Made by a program: the position numbers and the translations under genes
Part shown: positions 32,734 to 45,148 of the stretch, one piece after another
How positions within the stretch are numbered: the stretch's first letter is position 1
Layout of the letters: each line of letters begins with the position of its first letter
The notes under the pieces: model-generated
Told to the model about the DNA's origin: nothing
Seen by the model: only the letters and a program-made list of their open reading frames with translations
The model's database searches: none
Assembly (NCBI GenBank): GCA_033439265.1
Contig: JAVTVX010000034.1
Span: 16,506,501 to 16,570,500 of the forward strand
Source: Dillenia suffruticosa
Lineage: Eukaryota > Streptophyta > Magnoliopsida > Dilleniales > Dilleniaceae
Length of the DNA stretch: 64,000 bases
Direction of reading: 5' to 3'

Positions 32734-35700
32734 TGTTATTGTTATTTATTAGCAAAGTATGTTTTGATGATGAGCAAAGCCAGGTAGATGATAAGCAAAG
32801 TAACATAGATTAATAAAAGTTTAATTAAGAAGAAATTAGAACAAGTTTGAGAATATATAGAATTATTTATGCAAGTTACAGACTTGAACAAGTCGTCTCA
32901 TGCAAGTATCAAGTCGAATTGTCAAGTGTAGATCAACCTTCTAAACAAAAAAGAAGGTTAGTCTAGTCGACTTACATAAAGACCAAGTTGATTTGCTAAG
33001 TGCAAATCAACCTTTAAGCAAAAATAGAAAGATAAACAAGTCGACTCAAATATGAACCAAGTCGACTTGCCAAGAATAATAAACTTGCTGAATTAAAACA
33101 ATAGACTAGTCAAGTCGACTCACTTAGAAATCAAGTCGACTAGGAAAACAAACTATGAATAAAACTAAGCTCAAATTTGAAGTATTAAAGAAGTCATAAA
33201 TTTGAAGTTCTAACAGTTGAGAATTTAAAATTCTAATAATCAAAATGAAATTAGATCAAACTATACTAAGCTCAAATTAACCTTGTGTAATCATAATTCG
33301 ACCTGCCACACTTACATGTAAAAATATTTGTGGACAGTAAAACACAAGTTGACTTCACACATCCGAAGATGACTCATGGACACAAGCTAGGATTTAAGAC
33401 TTTAACAATAGGTCAAGTCGACTCACTACATGTCACAAGTTTAATTGACAAATGCATGAGTTGACCTACTTAAACCAACTGAGCCAGTTTCCCTACCATT
33501 CCTACATACTTAAGTTACTGGCTTTATGTGTATGTATGTGTATATGGATTAGCCTATATATTCGCCTATGTATTTCCTTCATTCATGTATTACTTTGCAT
33601 TACATTGGGCATCTTTAACATTAGTGTTTTAATCTGAGTTTGAGTGTAATTCTGAACTTCAGGTTTCTCATGGTTCTATCTTTGGCTCTAGAAGTAGTTA
33701 CTGAACTTTAATAAGATTTAAAGATGCAAAGTGTGTGTTTAAAGTGTTTCAAGTGGCATAAAGTCTTGTAAAAGAAAACAACAAAATTAGCAAGTCGACT
33801 TAAGTAAACAACAAGTCAACCTAATCAAGAACTTGAGTCGACCTACCAAAAGGATGAATAGTTAACCCACCTGAAGAAGTCCTGACGATCAAAAATTTGA
33901 GAGAGCACAAAACTTGATGAAAACATGAGTCAACTTGATGAGGATACAAGTTGACATGATGAAACATATTTCACGTGGCAGAAACTAGCAAGACAGCAGA
34001 ATAAGTTGAACTAAGGACCTGGGTAAGGAGAAAAATGCAGAGACAAGCTAACTTGAGGTAACTCAAGTCAATCTATAAACAAATCAACCAACCTGATGAA
34101 CAAGTCGACCTGGTTAACTCAAGATAGCATAATTTAACAAAGAAGTCAACTTGAAGCAAGGATAAGCAAACTTGAAGGGATTACAAATCAACCCAAATAT
34201 GAAAAACTAAAGAAGCTTGCGACCTGAAGCAATAACAAGTTAGCTTGAGGAAATAACAAGTCAATTTGAGGCAATATCAAGTCAACTTGAGACAATAACA
34301 AGTCAACTTGAATTAAACTCACGTCAACTTGAAGAAGATGTGAATAGTTGATAAGTAAAGTTTGTTCAACATAAGGAGCAAACAAATGCACCTAGGCACT
34401 ATTAGTAGTCAACCTATACAAATGCATCATAGCGAAAATCTCAAAAGCTATTCAGAATAAGTTGATCTAACCATTGTGCAAATCAACCTACAAAAAAGAT
34501 AGTATTGGCAAGATATATTTTGATGACGAGTAAAACTAGGTTTCATCTCTTATGAAGTGATGTCTCACTTCAATATGCTTAGTTCTTTAGTGATGAACTA
34601 GATTATGATGGTTTGAGCAAAATAGGTTGGATTAATGAGAAAAATAGTATGGAGCAAAACAAGATAAGCTAGGAATGAATTAAAACTCACATATGACTCA
34701 CAGCTCAAAAGAAGTCGACTCACCCTCATACATAAATCGGTTTGCTTGTATTAGAATTGCCTTAAGTTTAGATAGAATATTAAGATAGTCGACTCATGAA
34801 AGAACATAAGTTAACTCACTATAGGTTGACAGAACAAAGTCAGGCATAGGACACTAGGAGATGTGATTAGCCACATCTCATGCCAGTGTCAAGCAAACTG
34901 CCAAATAACATACATTAAGACAACAGTTGAATATCTCCAAGACACTCTCCAAATGTTCAATTGTGTCCAAATCCAAATTTGAATGATTGCCAGATAAATG
35001 CTCAAGTAACCTCCTCAAACATAGCCTCCTCAAACATTCAAGTCACTATGCTACACTTGTTACATCTACAAAAGCAATTAAAGTACCATAACTCGACTTA
35101 TAGAAGTATGTAAGTCAACTTGAAATGGTCCAAAGTCAACTTGGTAGGACCCCAAGTTTACTTGTCTACCCGAGCAATGATTCCCTTACTACTAGTGGTG
35201 ATAAAGTAATCTAAAACAATTAGAATAAAATTATAGTTTTTTTAGTATCAATGAGTCATTTATGATAATTTGATAATTGCTCGAGTTAGTTTTCCAAAAT
35301 AATCACAACTACTTATACCTGTCATTGTCTTTCATCAAATGACGCCTAATACGGAGCCAACTCTTATTTCATCCTCTTGGTCTGAGCCAACCTTAATAGA
35401 ATTTCAACCATTTCTTTCCTCTAAATCATCCTTAGAAGTGTTGCAAATTGCTCAAAACCAAATATTGAAATTCCCTTTGATGTACTAGATTGCTCATGAG
35501 TCTAAAAGTATGATATGCTACAGCATAAGATAGATGTCATGGCATAAGCCATGACATAACGTGCTACAGTGAATATTGATCCTCAAACCTTCAAGTTCCA
35601 ATACCAAACACTGTTTACATGAGCCACACAAGCTAACACAAGCTATGACATGTGCTACAAGCCATGACATGCCATCACACAAGCCATGATATCCTATTAT

Positions 35701-36928
35701 ATGAACCAGGACACAGGGCATGACATGAGCCACACCATGCCACACAAACCGTGACACATGCCATGGCATAGGCTATGCTACATATGAGCTATGACATATG
35801 TCATAAGTCATGACATTAGCACGACACTTAGCTTAACACATACTGCAATGCATGCCATGCCACGTGCAAAGGTACATGTCAAGCCATGAGTTAAATACAT
35901 GTCACAACATGAGTAGGACATATGCTATTGCACCACATTGCACACACATGTTGGCATCAATTGATTTGCTTACGATTCCAAATCGATTCACTTGCTTAGG
36001 GTATAGAGAAACTTAGCAAGCACATGCAAGGGTACCAACACTTGGAGGATGAGGTGTCGATACCACCTGGTTAACAACATAGTATAGCTCATATGACAAC
36101 ACGGCTGGTTGACTTGCACTCTAACAGTTTGACTCATGCACTGGGCACTTAGTGTTATACTTGAACAATGCATGAATATAGCATATGCGTAACATGGGAA
36201 TGGTATTAGCTTAGCACGAACATGGCACTAAAATGACATGAGCATAGCATTAGCATGACACAAGTGTGGCACTAGTATTGCATAAGCATGCCACAAGCCA
36301 TATGTCACAAGCCACATACCACAAGCCATTACATTATGTCATAACACACATGATCGCATTAAGCAAATAGTCAAGTTGGCTTGTGGTTTTACCCTAGTTG
36401 ACTCACCTTATCATAATTACAAAAATTACAAGTATAGAGATGAATTATCAATTTTTTTTTTATTTAAGGATCGATCCTCCCATGTATAAAACATGGGTTT
36501 TGATCCTTGAACTCAATAGTACCGATTCTCAACACTATTCAAATCCAAAATCTGACCAGAGCCAATCAAGTAGTCACCTTGTATAAAAGGGGAAATCAAC
36601 TCACTCGAAATGCTGAAAGAAAAATAGCGAAGTATGGAAAGGAGTTCTAATCCTCGAAGTTAGAAAGATCAAAACTTAGAACTGTTCAAACTTAAAACAC
36701 TAAACTAAGCTAAGAAGTAGTCAACTCAAGGGACAAAGGAAATCGACTCATGCAAAAGATAGCAAAGGCAAAATTCAAAAGGTAGTCGACTGACAAAGAG
36801 GAAGTAGTTGACTAAATTGTAAGTAACAGCTAATTTTCAGACAGCTAGTTTTTAGAAAAGTCTGTTTGAGAATTAAATTTTCATATAACAACCTAAAACA
36901 GCTATATTTGTTCTCCAATGGATAGTTT
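32734..36928 (+). mobile_element. Ty1/copia-like LTR sequence rich in degenerate TCGACT repeats
   Basis: Long stretches carry AAGTCGACTCA...CAAGTCGACTTGCC words at 30-50-base spacing, in degraded form. TGTTATTG...GTTTTGATGATGAGCAAAG at 32734 and GGCAAGATATATTTTGATGACGAG at about 34507 look like two LTR starts of the TGTTA...TTTGATGA kind seen in SIRE/Maximus-like copia elements. At 36830-36925, CAGCTAGTTTTTAGA and ACAGCTATATTTGTTCTCCAATGG are also LTR-like, just before the inserted CACTA element; the LTR resumes at 39254. Clade is inferred from memory of LTR style, not alignment. No gag-pol is present. Confidence 0.45.
35500..36350. repeat. Degenerate CATGACAT/AAGCCATGACAT repeat
   Basis: About 850 bases are saturated with variants of AAGCCATGACATG, GAGCCACACCATGCCACA and GTCATGGCATA, irregularly spaced by 10-30 bases. 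It sits within the copia-like LTR region and differs from the TCGACT repeats around it. Confidence 0.65.
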
Positions 36929-39253
36929 CACCACAGAAATTTAGTAATGGAATTTGGCTACGGAAAAAATTCATCACTATTTTGTGATGAATTTAGGATG
37001 AAAGAGTTTTGTCACTATTTACGATGAAATTTGCGACCAAAAAGTACTCGTGGCCAAATTAGCGACGAATAATTTATTTATGGCTAAATTCATCACAAAT
37101 TGGCAACAAAAATATTTTCGTTGAAAAATTCGTCGTTAATTAGCAACAAATTGAAATTTCATGGCTACATTTTGCCACGAATCAAGTATTCGTAACTAAA
37201 TTTAGCGACGAATATACTTTTTGACGCTAAATTTAGTGATGAATATTCTTTTCGTCGCTAAATTTAACAACGAAAAAATTTTATGATAAATTTTATCACC
37301 AAATTTAGCGACGAAAAAATTTCATAGCAAATGTCGTCGCTAATTAACTACAAAAATTTTTTGTTACTAATAAAAATATTTATCACAAAATTTAGCAACG
37401 ACTTTAATATTCATGACTAAATTTGTTACTAATTAGCCATAAAAAAAATTCGTGACTAAATTAATCACTAATTTACTACAAAAAAATATTTGTAATTAAC
37501 TTCCTCGCTAATTTATATAAGTATTTCAAAATTTGTGACTAATTTCGTGGGTCAATTCCTTTTACAATATATTATGAAATATTTTTTATCGTATCTCTCT
37601 TTTTTACCGTTTCTAAATAACAGAATCGAGTTGAATATATAGTGAATATTACAATTCTCACAAATTGATAATTTTTTATAATAAATAATTTAAACAATTT
37701 CTAACAAATAATTTACTATCAGCCATTGCTGTCGAATTCACCCTTCGTGTTTTTCGTTTTCTCTACCAGTTCACTTCTTTCATCAATAGTTTAATCACCT
37801 TCAAAAGTTTAGCCATTCATTTTCCATCGTCATTGTCATTGGCAAGGAAGTTAGTAGATTGGAACTCTGAACAAGGTTTCCAAGTGTTCAGACAGTAGGT
37901 CAAACATCCACATCCGGTGATCCATCTTTCCTAGCAAGTAGATAGACAGTAGTTTTTGAGGACGACGATAGTGAAACACAGGGCTACTAGGAGGTGGTCG
38001 TTGGTTTACAAACTTTCCTAAGATTTCAAAAAAATAAAATAAAAAAGTAAAAGAATAATAAAACAATAAAATAAATTAATAAAAGAAAAGAAAAAAATAA
38101 TAAATTAATAAAATAAGATAAAAAATGCTAATTTCAAAAATAAAAAGAAAAAAAATTTAGTGACGGATTCAAGAATCGTTCACTAACTTGGTAACAGAAG
38201 TACAATTCCATTGCAAAATTTAGCAACGGAAATACATATCCCCTCACTAAATTTAGCGACGGATACGTATTTCCATCACAAAATCCGTCACTAACTCATT
38301 ACAGTAATTTTTGGTTAAAAAGAGATTAATACTAAAGATTAATTTTTATCATTAATCAATAATTTTTTATTAAAAATGATTTTTATTATAATTCAAAATA
38401 TAAATTATTTTTAATTTTCAAACTAAAATTAAGAAATTCCCTATAACCATTTAACTTTTTATTTTCCCTTTTTTATCTTTCTTTGTAATTGTATAACATA
38501 ATATCCTTTTATTTTTTTTATTTTTCTGTTTTTATTATTTTATTATTCATTTTATTGGGTAATCAAGAAAAATAATTTGTTATTCTATCTTAATTAATCA
38601 AATTTATCTTTTTGGCTCAAAAAATATTTTATTTCTTTATATGGCACCAATTTAATCAAAATTGAATTTAAACATTAAAAAAAGTTCAATGAGAATAGAA
38701 AAGGAAAAAAAATTACCCCAAGGTAAAGGAAAAAAAATATACACTAAGAAATGTTCAATGAAAGAAAAATGACACCTAGGTAAAGAAGAAAAAAATAGAG
38801 ATGAGAGTGAAATAAATATTTAAAAAAAAGTGAGAGTAAGATAATTAAAAAAAAAAACAAAAAGAATTCACAAAAGACATTGTGCTATAGTGGTTATCAT
38901 AACTCAAAACCACCTTGTATGTGCAGATTCAAATCCGAGTGGAGACAATTTTCGCAACAAAAAGAAGGCAGGCATGCTGGCCCGTGGGTGCAAGTGCGGC
39001 TCGTTCACGCGTGGGCATATGCATTAGCCATGGAATTCTTCTTAGCGATAGATTTTGATTTCCATAGCTAAATTTAGTGACGGAAAATTTAGCAATGGAT
39101 CTTGATTTTTATCACTAAATTTAGCGGCAACAAATTCTGATTTGCGTCGCTAAATTTTTGCAACGCGTCATTAGCGATAAAAAATTTTTCGTTACTAAAT
39201 TTCTAAAATTTTCGTTACTAAATCTATCGCCAATATCATGTTTTTTTATAGTG
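36929..39253. mobile_element. Non-autonomous CACTA element, 2.3 kb
   Basis: The left end is CACCACAGAAATTTAG and the right end, on the opposite strand, CACTATAAAAAAACATG, a diverged inverted pair. The flanking triplets are TTT and TTC, so a TSD is only approximate. Both ends carry many inverted TTTAGCGACGAA / TTCGTCGCTAAA repeats (36960-37560 and 38160-38300, 39010-39235). There is no transposase. The flanks join into LTR sequence (GGATAGTTT ... CTACATCTAGATTATAAATA), which indicates insertion into a copia-like LTR. Confidence 0.7.
38683..39030 (+). repeat. Purine block, tRNA-like motif and short GC island
   Basis: GTTCAATGAGAATAGAAAAGG followed by A/G-rich DNA, ACAAAAGACATT, a tRNA-like segment and GC-rich GGCATGCTGGCCCGTGGG. 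In the tRNA-like segment, GCTATAGTGGTTA at about 38883 resembles an A box and GATTCAAATCC at about 38930 a B box. The order repeats that of 785-1100, so the module is shared between two CACTA-related sequences. Confidence 0.55.
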
Positions 39254-40880
39254 TTCTACATCTAGATTATAAATACAACAACATCTAAAGATCAAATGAA
39301 TTTTGGAACTTTATTGTAATATTAATTGAGTTCAAATGTGCATTCGATCTTTTGTACCTTAGATTTTTAACTTGTATTTATTTGTGGCTATAAAAGATTA
39401 TATCAGAGCTTTGTGGCTCAAGCTTGTAATACTCCTTCCCATCTAAATCTTTTAAGCGACAAAAAGGAAAGGGTTTTCTTGGTCTGGGCATAGTGTTTGG
39501 AAAGGTTAAGCTTTACTAGCACCGTCAAAGTTAGTGTGAATGTTAGGTGATCAACACTTGTCAGGATATTACTAAGATCTATGAAATCTAGTTAGTTATA
39601 CTATTTGAGTTGCAAATGGTAGTTTGAACATTCCAGATAAGGTGAAACCACTATAAAAGAACTATATCGATTATTCTCCCTCTATCTATTTTTCTTTCTG
39701 TCTTTGAAGGATTAAACTCTCAGAAAACCTAAAAAGTGTCTAACTACCTATTCACCCCCCTCTAGGTGGTTTTTCACATAAACATCACAAAACGCTTCCA
39801 CTCATCAAATAAAAATGCTTAAACACTATCAAGCAACAGTCAACCTGAGATCATGAAGTAAACCTGAAAGCAAAAATGCTTAAATACTATCAAGCAAAAG
39901 TCAACCTGAGAGCAAAGCAAGTAAACCAGTGTGAGCTACAAAATAAAAATGTTTAAGTACTCTCAAGCACAAGTCGACTAGAGATCATGGCAAGTTGGCT
40001 TGCATGAACCATGAAGTGAAAAATACTGAAGTGTCATCACACACAAGTTCACCTGAAGTAAATACAAGCCGACTTACATGAGTAGCAATATGAAAACATA
40101 TAAGTAGAATGCAACACAAGTCAACCTAGCATGCCTATGAAGTCGACCTACACTGGCCTGCACTATATAGAATATAAGCTCAAGTGGACCTGAAAGCAAG
40201 AAAGAGTTCACTCAATGTGAGTAAAGATTGATTATTCATAAAAGCTGCTTAAACATTAAATAAAACTCAACTACTTTAAACAACTATCTTTGGAGTATTA
40301 ATTGAAGTCTAATGACTCTTTTGTTTTCAAAAGTATAAATACAACATTTCAAAGGAACAAAGGGTAATCTAAGACATTCGAGCAACAAAGACAAACAACT
40401 ACTTATGAACTAAACTTCCTTTTTGTGATGTATTCCTTTATGGGCTTTAACGTATTATCTGAATTTAAAACTTTATCATTTGTACTTATTGTTTCACTTG
40501 TAAATCTTTGTAAAAGATAAGAGGAAACAATTCATTTGGTTTAGACTTAAAAGTATTTGAGGGAAACACATTAGCTTTGCTAGCTCCTATACAAAGCTAG
40601 TGAGAAGTGATTGAGAGACACATTGTAAGTTTGGACTAGAAACTGGGTAAGGTAGTTGGGTGTTGTATTATGTTTTGAAAAAGAGAATTAAAAATTCAAA
40701 TGAAATATGAGAGTGAATGTATACAATAAAGAGTGGAATCATTATAAATCAAGAGTGTTCAATATTTTTTTTCTTTTCTCAAATTCTTGTCAAAACCTAA
40801 AAAAATTCAAAAGTACTAAGAAAAATCTCTTCATCCCCTCTAGATTATTCACACCGTGTTCTTCATTATTGTTGTTTACT
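39254..40880 (+). mobile_element. Copia-like LTR 3' halves, two successive copies
   Basis: After the CACTA element the LTR resumes with a TATA-box-like ATTATAAATACAACA at about 39270, and ends near ACCTATTCACCCCCCTCTAGG at about 39750-39772. A second, related 3' half follows, with AAGTATAAATACAACA at about 40328 and TCTCTTCATCCCCTCTAG near 40850. Between them are more AAGTCGACCT/GTCAACCTGA repeats (39835-40200). The (A/T)TTCACCCCCCTCTAGG wording is typical of plant copia LTR ends. No primer-binding site was recognised. Confidence 0.5.
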
Positions 40881-42543
40881 ATTTTACTCCCAAATTTTTA
40901 TAAGATAATATTTAAAGTATTATTATGGTACATTATTCAAACCAATTAATTATCTTTTAAAAATAGTTGAAACAAAATTATCTTTTCTTATAAAAGTTAT
41001 AGATATCTATATGATTTGAATTATTTTTTATTATACATATTTGAATTAACTATTCCTATAAAAATAGTGATATTGTATTTATAAATTTTATAATTTAATA
41101 GATAATAACATGAAAATGAATATCTTAAAAAATAAAACAAATTTAATTAATATAAACTTGTTTTTCTGGTTATTTTACACATAAATAACAACTAAAATCA
41201 ATCAACAATAGCCATTAGCTACTGACCAATAGTTATCGACAATCTGCAATCAACAATTAACAATCGGCAGAATTTTTTCAACTAAACGAAATAGACATTT
41301 TAGACAACTAAAGAAATTTTAGACAAATTGGAGGCTAAGTATGAGAAAAGATATAAAGGGGCTGACATGATGCGGATGAAATGGTTGCTTTGAGGTATGA
41401 ATTACTATAGATAAAAAAAATTATAGTGTACACTTTGTTCTCATTCTTAGAAGTCTATGGATTTCTATATTTGAGTATTGAAAATCTTATCAATGAAATT
41501 GATAAGATAGAAGATTGAAAGTCTGTTTAAAGACTTGAGGAAGATGAAAAGTCGAATCCTTCTCTTGTATCGTGGACTTGAAATCCAGAAGTAAGAAGAA
41601 TTTTAAGAAAAATGGAAAGGATGGTAATTTGCATGCCAGATTGGGCCTTTGCATTTTTCTTAGGGGTTTCCTCTAAATGTATTTGGGTTTCGGGGGCCTA
41701 GTCCCCCTCCCTTCAACCAAAAACAAAAGTTTTTTTTTTTTTTTTTTGGTATGAATTCGTGTTTAAAACTATATTTTCATTAATTGATTTTGAACCGTTG
41801 TTAGATCCGTTTAAAAGAAAAAATTTTTAAATATAATTTTTTTAATTTTTAAAATTTAAATTTGAGTTTTGATTAAAAGATATAATATTTTATATATTAA
41901 CCTAAACGTGGATAAGAAGTTACCAGAAAGGATCCATACAATCATGAGTTACCAATGATAACGATAAGATCAACTAGCCAAGTTTGACCAAACTTAGTCA
42001 CTATGGCTGGAACCTGACGTTGGCATTATCCAAGTTTCTCCTTCAAAAATTAAATATTGCCCTTTCAAATCAAAGCCCTCATTTCCCTGCACACAAATTT
42101 TTCAGTCATGCCAAACAAGGGACCACGACCTTGACCCCATATACTCTGTCATGCCTCAGAAAAGAGTCCAAACAATGTGCGGTCATAGTATTCTTCTGAG
42201 GACCATTTTGACTCCTAAGGCCCTACTAGATAAAGACGCAACAAGAAACTAGAGCTATATGATCCAAAGGAAGCGGTAGCGGATAGAAAGGGAGGGAGAG
42301 ATGTGCAGAATGTGTCAACTTCCCTGTCAAAAATTTTCATAAACAGTAATTGTCCTGTTCATATATGAATGCTGGAAGAACTTGATCAACCATACGAAAC
42401 AATCAACAAACTCCATATAATTGTGGGACTTCTCTCTCTGCCCCATTTCCATCGTGAGCCTTTGCGCTTCTCAACGACCTCAAAATGGATCCTATTCCAA
42501 AACCATACTAGTCACATGATGCATGGCTATAAAAGAAAAGGTG
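40881..42543. other. Intergenic DNA, no gene recognised
   Basis: AT-rich to 41170. ACCAATAGTTATCGACAATC-like AAC-rich words follow at 41190-41280, then moderately complex DNA to 42540. The open frames around 41984-42199 and 42369-42605 lack recognisable domains or codon bias. There is a T run at about 41730-41748. Confidence 0.4.
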
Positions 42544-42572
42544 GAGAGCGAGAGAGAGAGAGAGAGAGAAAG
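42544..42572. repeat. (GA)n microsatellite
   Basis: A [24 protein letters not shown] dinucleotide run of about 29 bases, about 0.7 kb beyond the stop codon of the EIN3-like gene. Confidence 0.9.
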
Positions 42573-42927
42573 AACTTAGGATATCTCGAGCCTAGACAAG
42601 GATAGCTGGAAGGCAAACCCTGTCCATGCCTGCCGCCCCAACCCAAAAATGGTACATGCATGTACTAGTGGTTGGACAATCTGTGTAACCACTAGGCGAC
42701 ATGTCACCCCACGATTCGTTGGAAGCCCACGTATAAAACTCTTCTAATAAACGAATAAATGAACTGTCTTCGTGTTCATTTATTTAGCGAATGAATGTAA
42801 TATTACAAGAATATGAGGCTGCAGAACAAAGAGAAAGAAGGTTCATATAAAAATATGAAATTCTACTTGCCATTACCAAGATTTGTGACTTATGAAGATT
42901 CAATAGATAGGTCTGACTCTTTCCCCT

Positions 42928-42941
42928 CCCCCCCCCCCCCC
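42928..42941. repeat. Poly-C homopolymer
   Basis: Fourteen consecutive C followed by GGG and an A run. Homopolymers of this size are prone to sequencing length errors. It lies downstream of the EIN3-like gene. Confidence 0.9.
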
Positions 42942-43080
42942 GGGAAAAAAAAATAGCCATCCATGTTACTGCCGCAGGGGCAAAGCCCAAAGCTGCTATT
43001 AAACAACCCAACCAATAAAGGATAATAGGAAGAAGAAAACCAGAATTCATAGCAAGGTCTTACAGAACATGTTGCAAATT

Positions 43081-43249
43081 TTTTTTTTTTTTTTTTTCTA
43101 AAAAAAGCATTAAACTGTAAACTTATTCAAGTTTTGACTACTTAAAAAGCAAATGTAAAAGACTTGACACCCGCTGCTAACAATAACTTCACAGATATTA
43201 TTCCTTCATCCAACTTCCCTCAAGCACCCAGAATCCAGTCCAGCCTCCT
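43081..43249 (-). other. Probable 3' UTR of the EIN3-like gene
   Basis: On the minus strand this follows the TGA stop. AACTTGAATAAGTTTAC (near 43115-43132) could serve as an AATAAA-like signal, and an A-rich run (T run on the plus strand) lies at about 43080-43097. The poly(A) site itself cannot be fixed from sequence. Confidence 0.45.
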
Positions 43250-45124
43250 TCACAGGTACCACGCAGGAGCATCTTGCTTTGGCAGCTGCTCCACAGCATA
43301 GTCAGCTGGCGCCAAGTTGTAGGAGGAGTTGAATCTGAAGTCGGTGATGCCATCATTAGGATTGGGGTCAAATGAAGACTCGAATGCCTTCTGGTCACAC
43401 TGGATCTGGGTCCATGGCAGAATGGGAAGATGGCTTGGAGGCATATTAATTGTCCGAGCCATACTGTTCCCCATCATAACATCCTGACCAAAGTAGTTAC
43501 AATCCATTGGAACCTCGAACTTTGGCTGCTGCAGGTGTTGATTCTCCATAAAATTGAAATTTCCAGACATCACAATTTTGTCTCGGTTATGACCTGAATC
43601 ATAGAATGGGGCAAGATCAGTAATCATTTTATTCCCATCTTCAGGGAGTCCAAGTCCAGCGAGATTCATGGATGGTGGAGTCTGATTCACAATGGCAGCA
43701 GCAGGTTTTGGCTGCGATTGAGGCTGGCCCAATGGCAGTGAGAAGAATGCCGGCTTGTCACTGTTGATCTGAAATCTTGGCAATCCAAAAGTCTGAGGAC
43801 AAACAACTCGGTAAGGGCAATTCAGCTGATGGGTGTTTCTCGAAGCCCTGTCAAGAAACCCAAGGTGTAGATCACCATAAGGACAGTGAGGATATTCGCA
43901 GGTGTATAGTATCTTTTGATCCAACATGTTGCGCTGCTCATCAGTTGGCTGCTTCCTCTTCGGGATGAAGTCTGTGCTACTCTCAATAATCTCACCCTTT
44001 ATCACAGGAGCCACGGGTGGAACCATCAGCCTATCTCTAGCAGCCCCTATTCCTAGATTAAAGATGTTGACATCACGAGGCTTCTCAACTTCAGGATTGG
44101 ATTCTTCCACACCTTCAACATCATAATCACTGGTTTCACCAATGCAAAAATATCCACTTCCAGCACTCCCAGACGCTGCTAGGCACATATCAGGATGCAA
44201 CTTTTGAGCCAAGACCTCTTCCTGGTTGATGATGGCCAGCCAAGTAGAACTCTCCTTTGCGGTCATCTTGTCTTGCAAGCACTTAGATTGGTGAACAAGC
44301 TTCCTGATCTTGGCAATATCAGGGGACATGTGCTTGATGACAGCAGTAAGCACACACACTTTCCAAGCCTTCTTCAGATCATGAGGCTTCTTGTAAGGGG
44401 GAGGTCCCCGATCCTTGGGCAAGCCTAACTGAGCCCACCAGTCCTCAGTCCCGTTAGGCCACCATGGTGGTGCAACACCCTTCTCCAGAGGAAAGCGCCT
44501 CTGCGGAGGGTCACAATGCTGGATCAAAGCCGACAAAAGTGAGCCAAGAGTGGTATCTTGGAGCTCTTGCAAAGTATGAGGAGTGCAGTTCATCGGGTCA
44601 CTGTCATCATTTCCCCCTATTGAATTGTCCGCTTGAAACTTAGCAATCGCTGCTGGGCCGTTCCTGTCAAAGCGGACCTTTTCCTTCCACCACGCACGGA
44701 GATTATCAGAGGCACCGCTGACCGGCTTCCCCTTCTCAGGAATTATTCCATAGACAAAGCCCTCTGCCTTGCACACTTCCATCATTTTCAGCATATATTT
44801 CAGAATGCTGTCCTGCGCTCTGGACATCTTCTTCCTCCTTGCTTGCTCTTGAGATTGGCGCTGCTTGGTATTATCGGCAACCTCTTTGTTCTTGTTCTGC
44901 TCCTTGAGATGCTTCAAAAGCAGGCGATCCCTCCACATTCTTTTCTCCAGCTCATCGATATCCACTTCTTCATCCGAATACTCCTCTTCTCCGGCACCCT
45001 CTGGCTCCCCTCCAGGAGGAGGGGTTTCGGCATCTGCGAGAGCAGGTAGAGGAGCAGGTGCAGGAGCAGGAGCAGGCGCGTAATCAACATTTGTAGCCAA
45101 ATCCATGTCCCGGAAGAAATTCAT
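43250..45124 (-). CDS. EIN3-like: EIN3/EIL ethylene-response transcription factor, 624 aa
   Basis: This is the nuclear transcription factor that carries the ethylene signal downstream of EIN2; family proteins bind promoters such as ERF1 and are degraded through EBF1/2 F-box proteins. The 624-residue, intronless frame has the usual EIN3 length. From the N-terminus it shows an Ala-Pro repeat (about 16-27), an acidic [15 protein letters not shown] stretch (46-60), [16 protein letters not shown] (63-78) and a basic RRKKMSR segment (96-102). The DNA-binding core follows, with [20 protein letters not shown] (125-144), [17 protein letters not shown] (200-216), [12 protein letters not shown] (219-230) and [19 protein letters not shown] (252-270). 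A C-terminal [19 protein letters not shown] region lies at 414-439. The start is the ATG at 45124; the frame extends 11 codons upstream only by a TTG in the leader. No disabling change is seen. It is the only apparently functional gene in the window. Confidence 0.97.
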   Translation of the reverse strand: MNFFRDMDLATNVDYAPAPAPAPAPLPALADAETPPPGGEPEGAGEEEYSDEEVDIDELEKRMWRDRLLLKHLKEQNKNKEVADNTKQRQSQEQARRKKMSRAQDSILKYMLKMMEVCKAEGFVYGIIPEKGKPVSGASDNLRAWWKEKVRFDRNGPAAIAKFQADNSIGGNDDSDPMNCTPHTLQELQDTTLGSLLSALIQHCDPPQRRFPLEKGVAPPWWPNGTEDWWAQLGLPKDRGPPPYKKPHDLKKAWKVCVLTAVIKHMSPDIAKIRKLVHQSKCLQDKMTAKESSTWLAIINQEEVLAQKLHPDMCLAASGSAGSGYFCIGETSDYDVEGVEESNPEVEKPRDVNIFNLGIGAARDRLMVPPVAPVIKGEIIESSTDFIPKRKQPTDEQRNMLDQKILYTCEYPHCPYGDLHLGFLDRASRNTHQLNCPYRVVCPQTFGLPRFQINSDKPAFFSLPLGQPQSQPKPAAAIVNQTPPSMNLAGLGLPEDGNKMITDLAPFYDSGHNRDKIVMSGNFNFMENQHLQQPKFEVPMDCNYFGQDVMMGNSMARTINMPPSHLPILPWTQIQCDQKAFESSFDPNPNDGITDFRFNSSYNLAPADYAVEQLPKQDAPAWYL

Positions 45125-45148
45125 TTGATCTCTCACAACAAAATCAAC

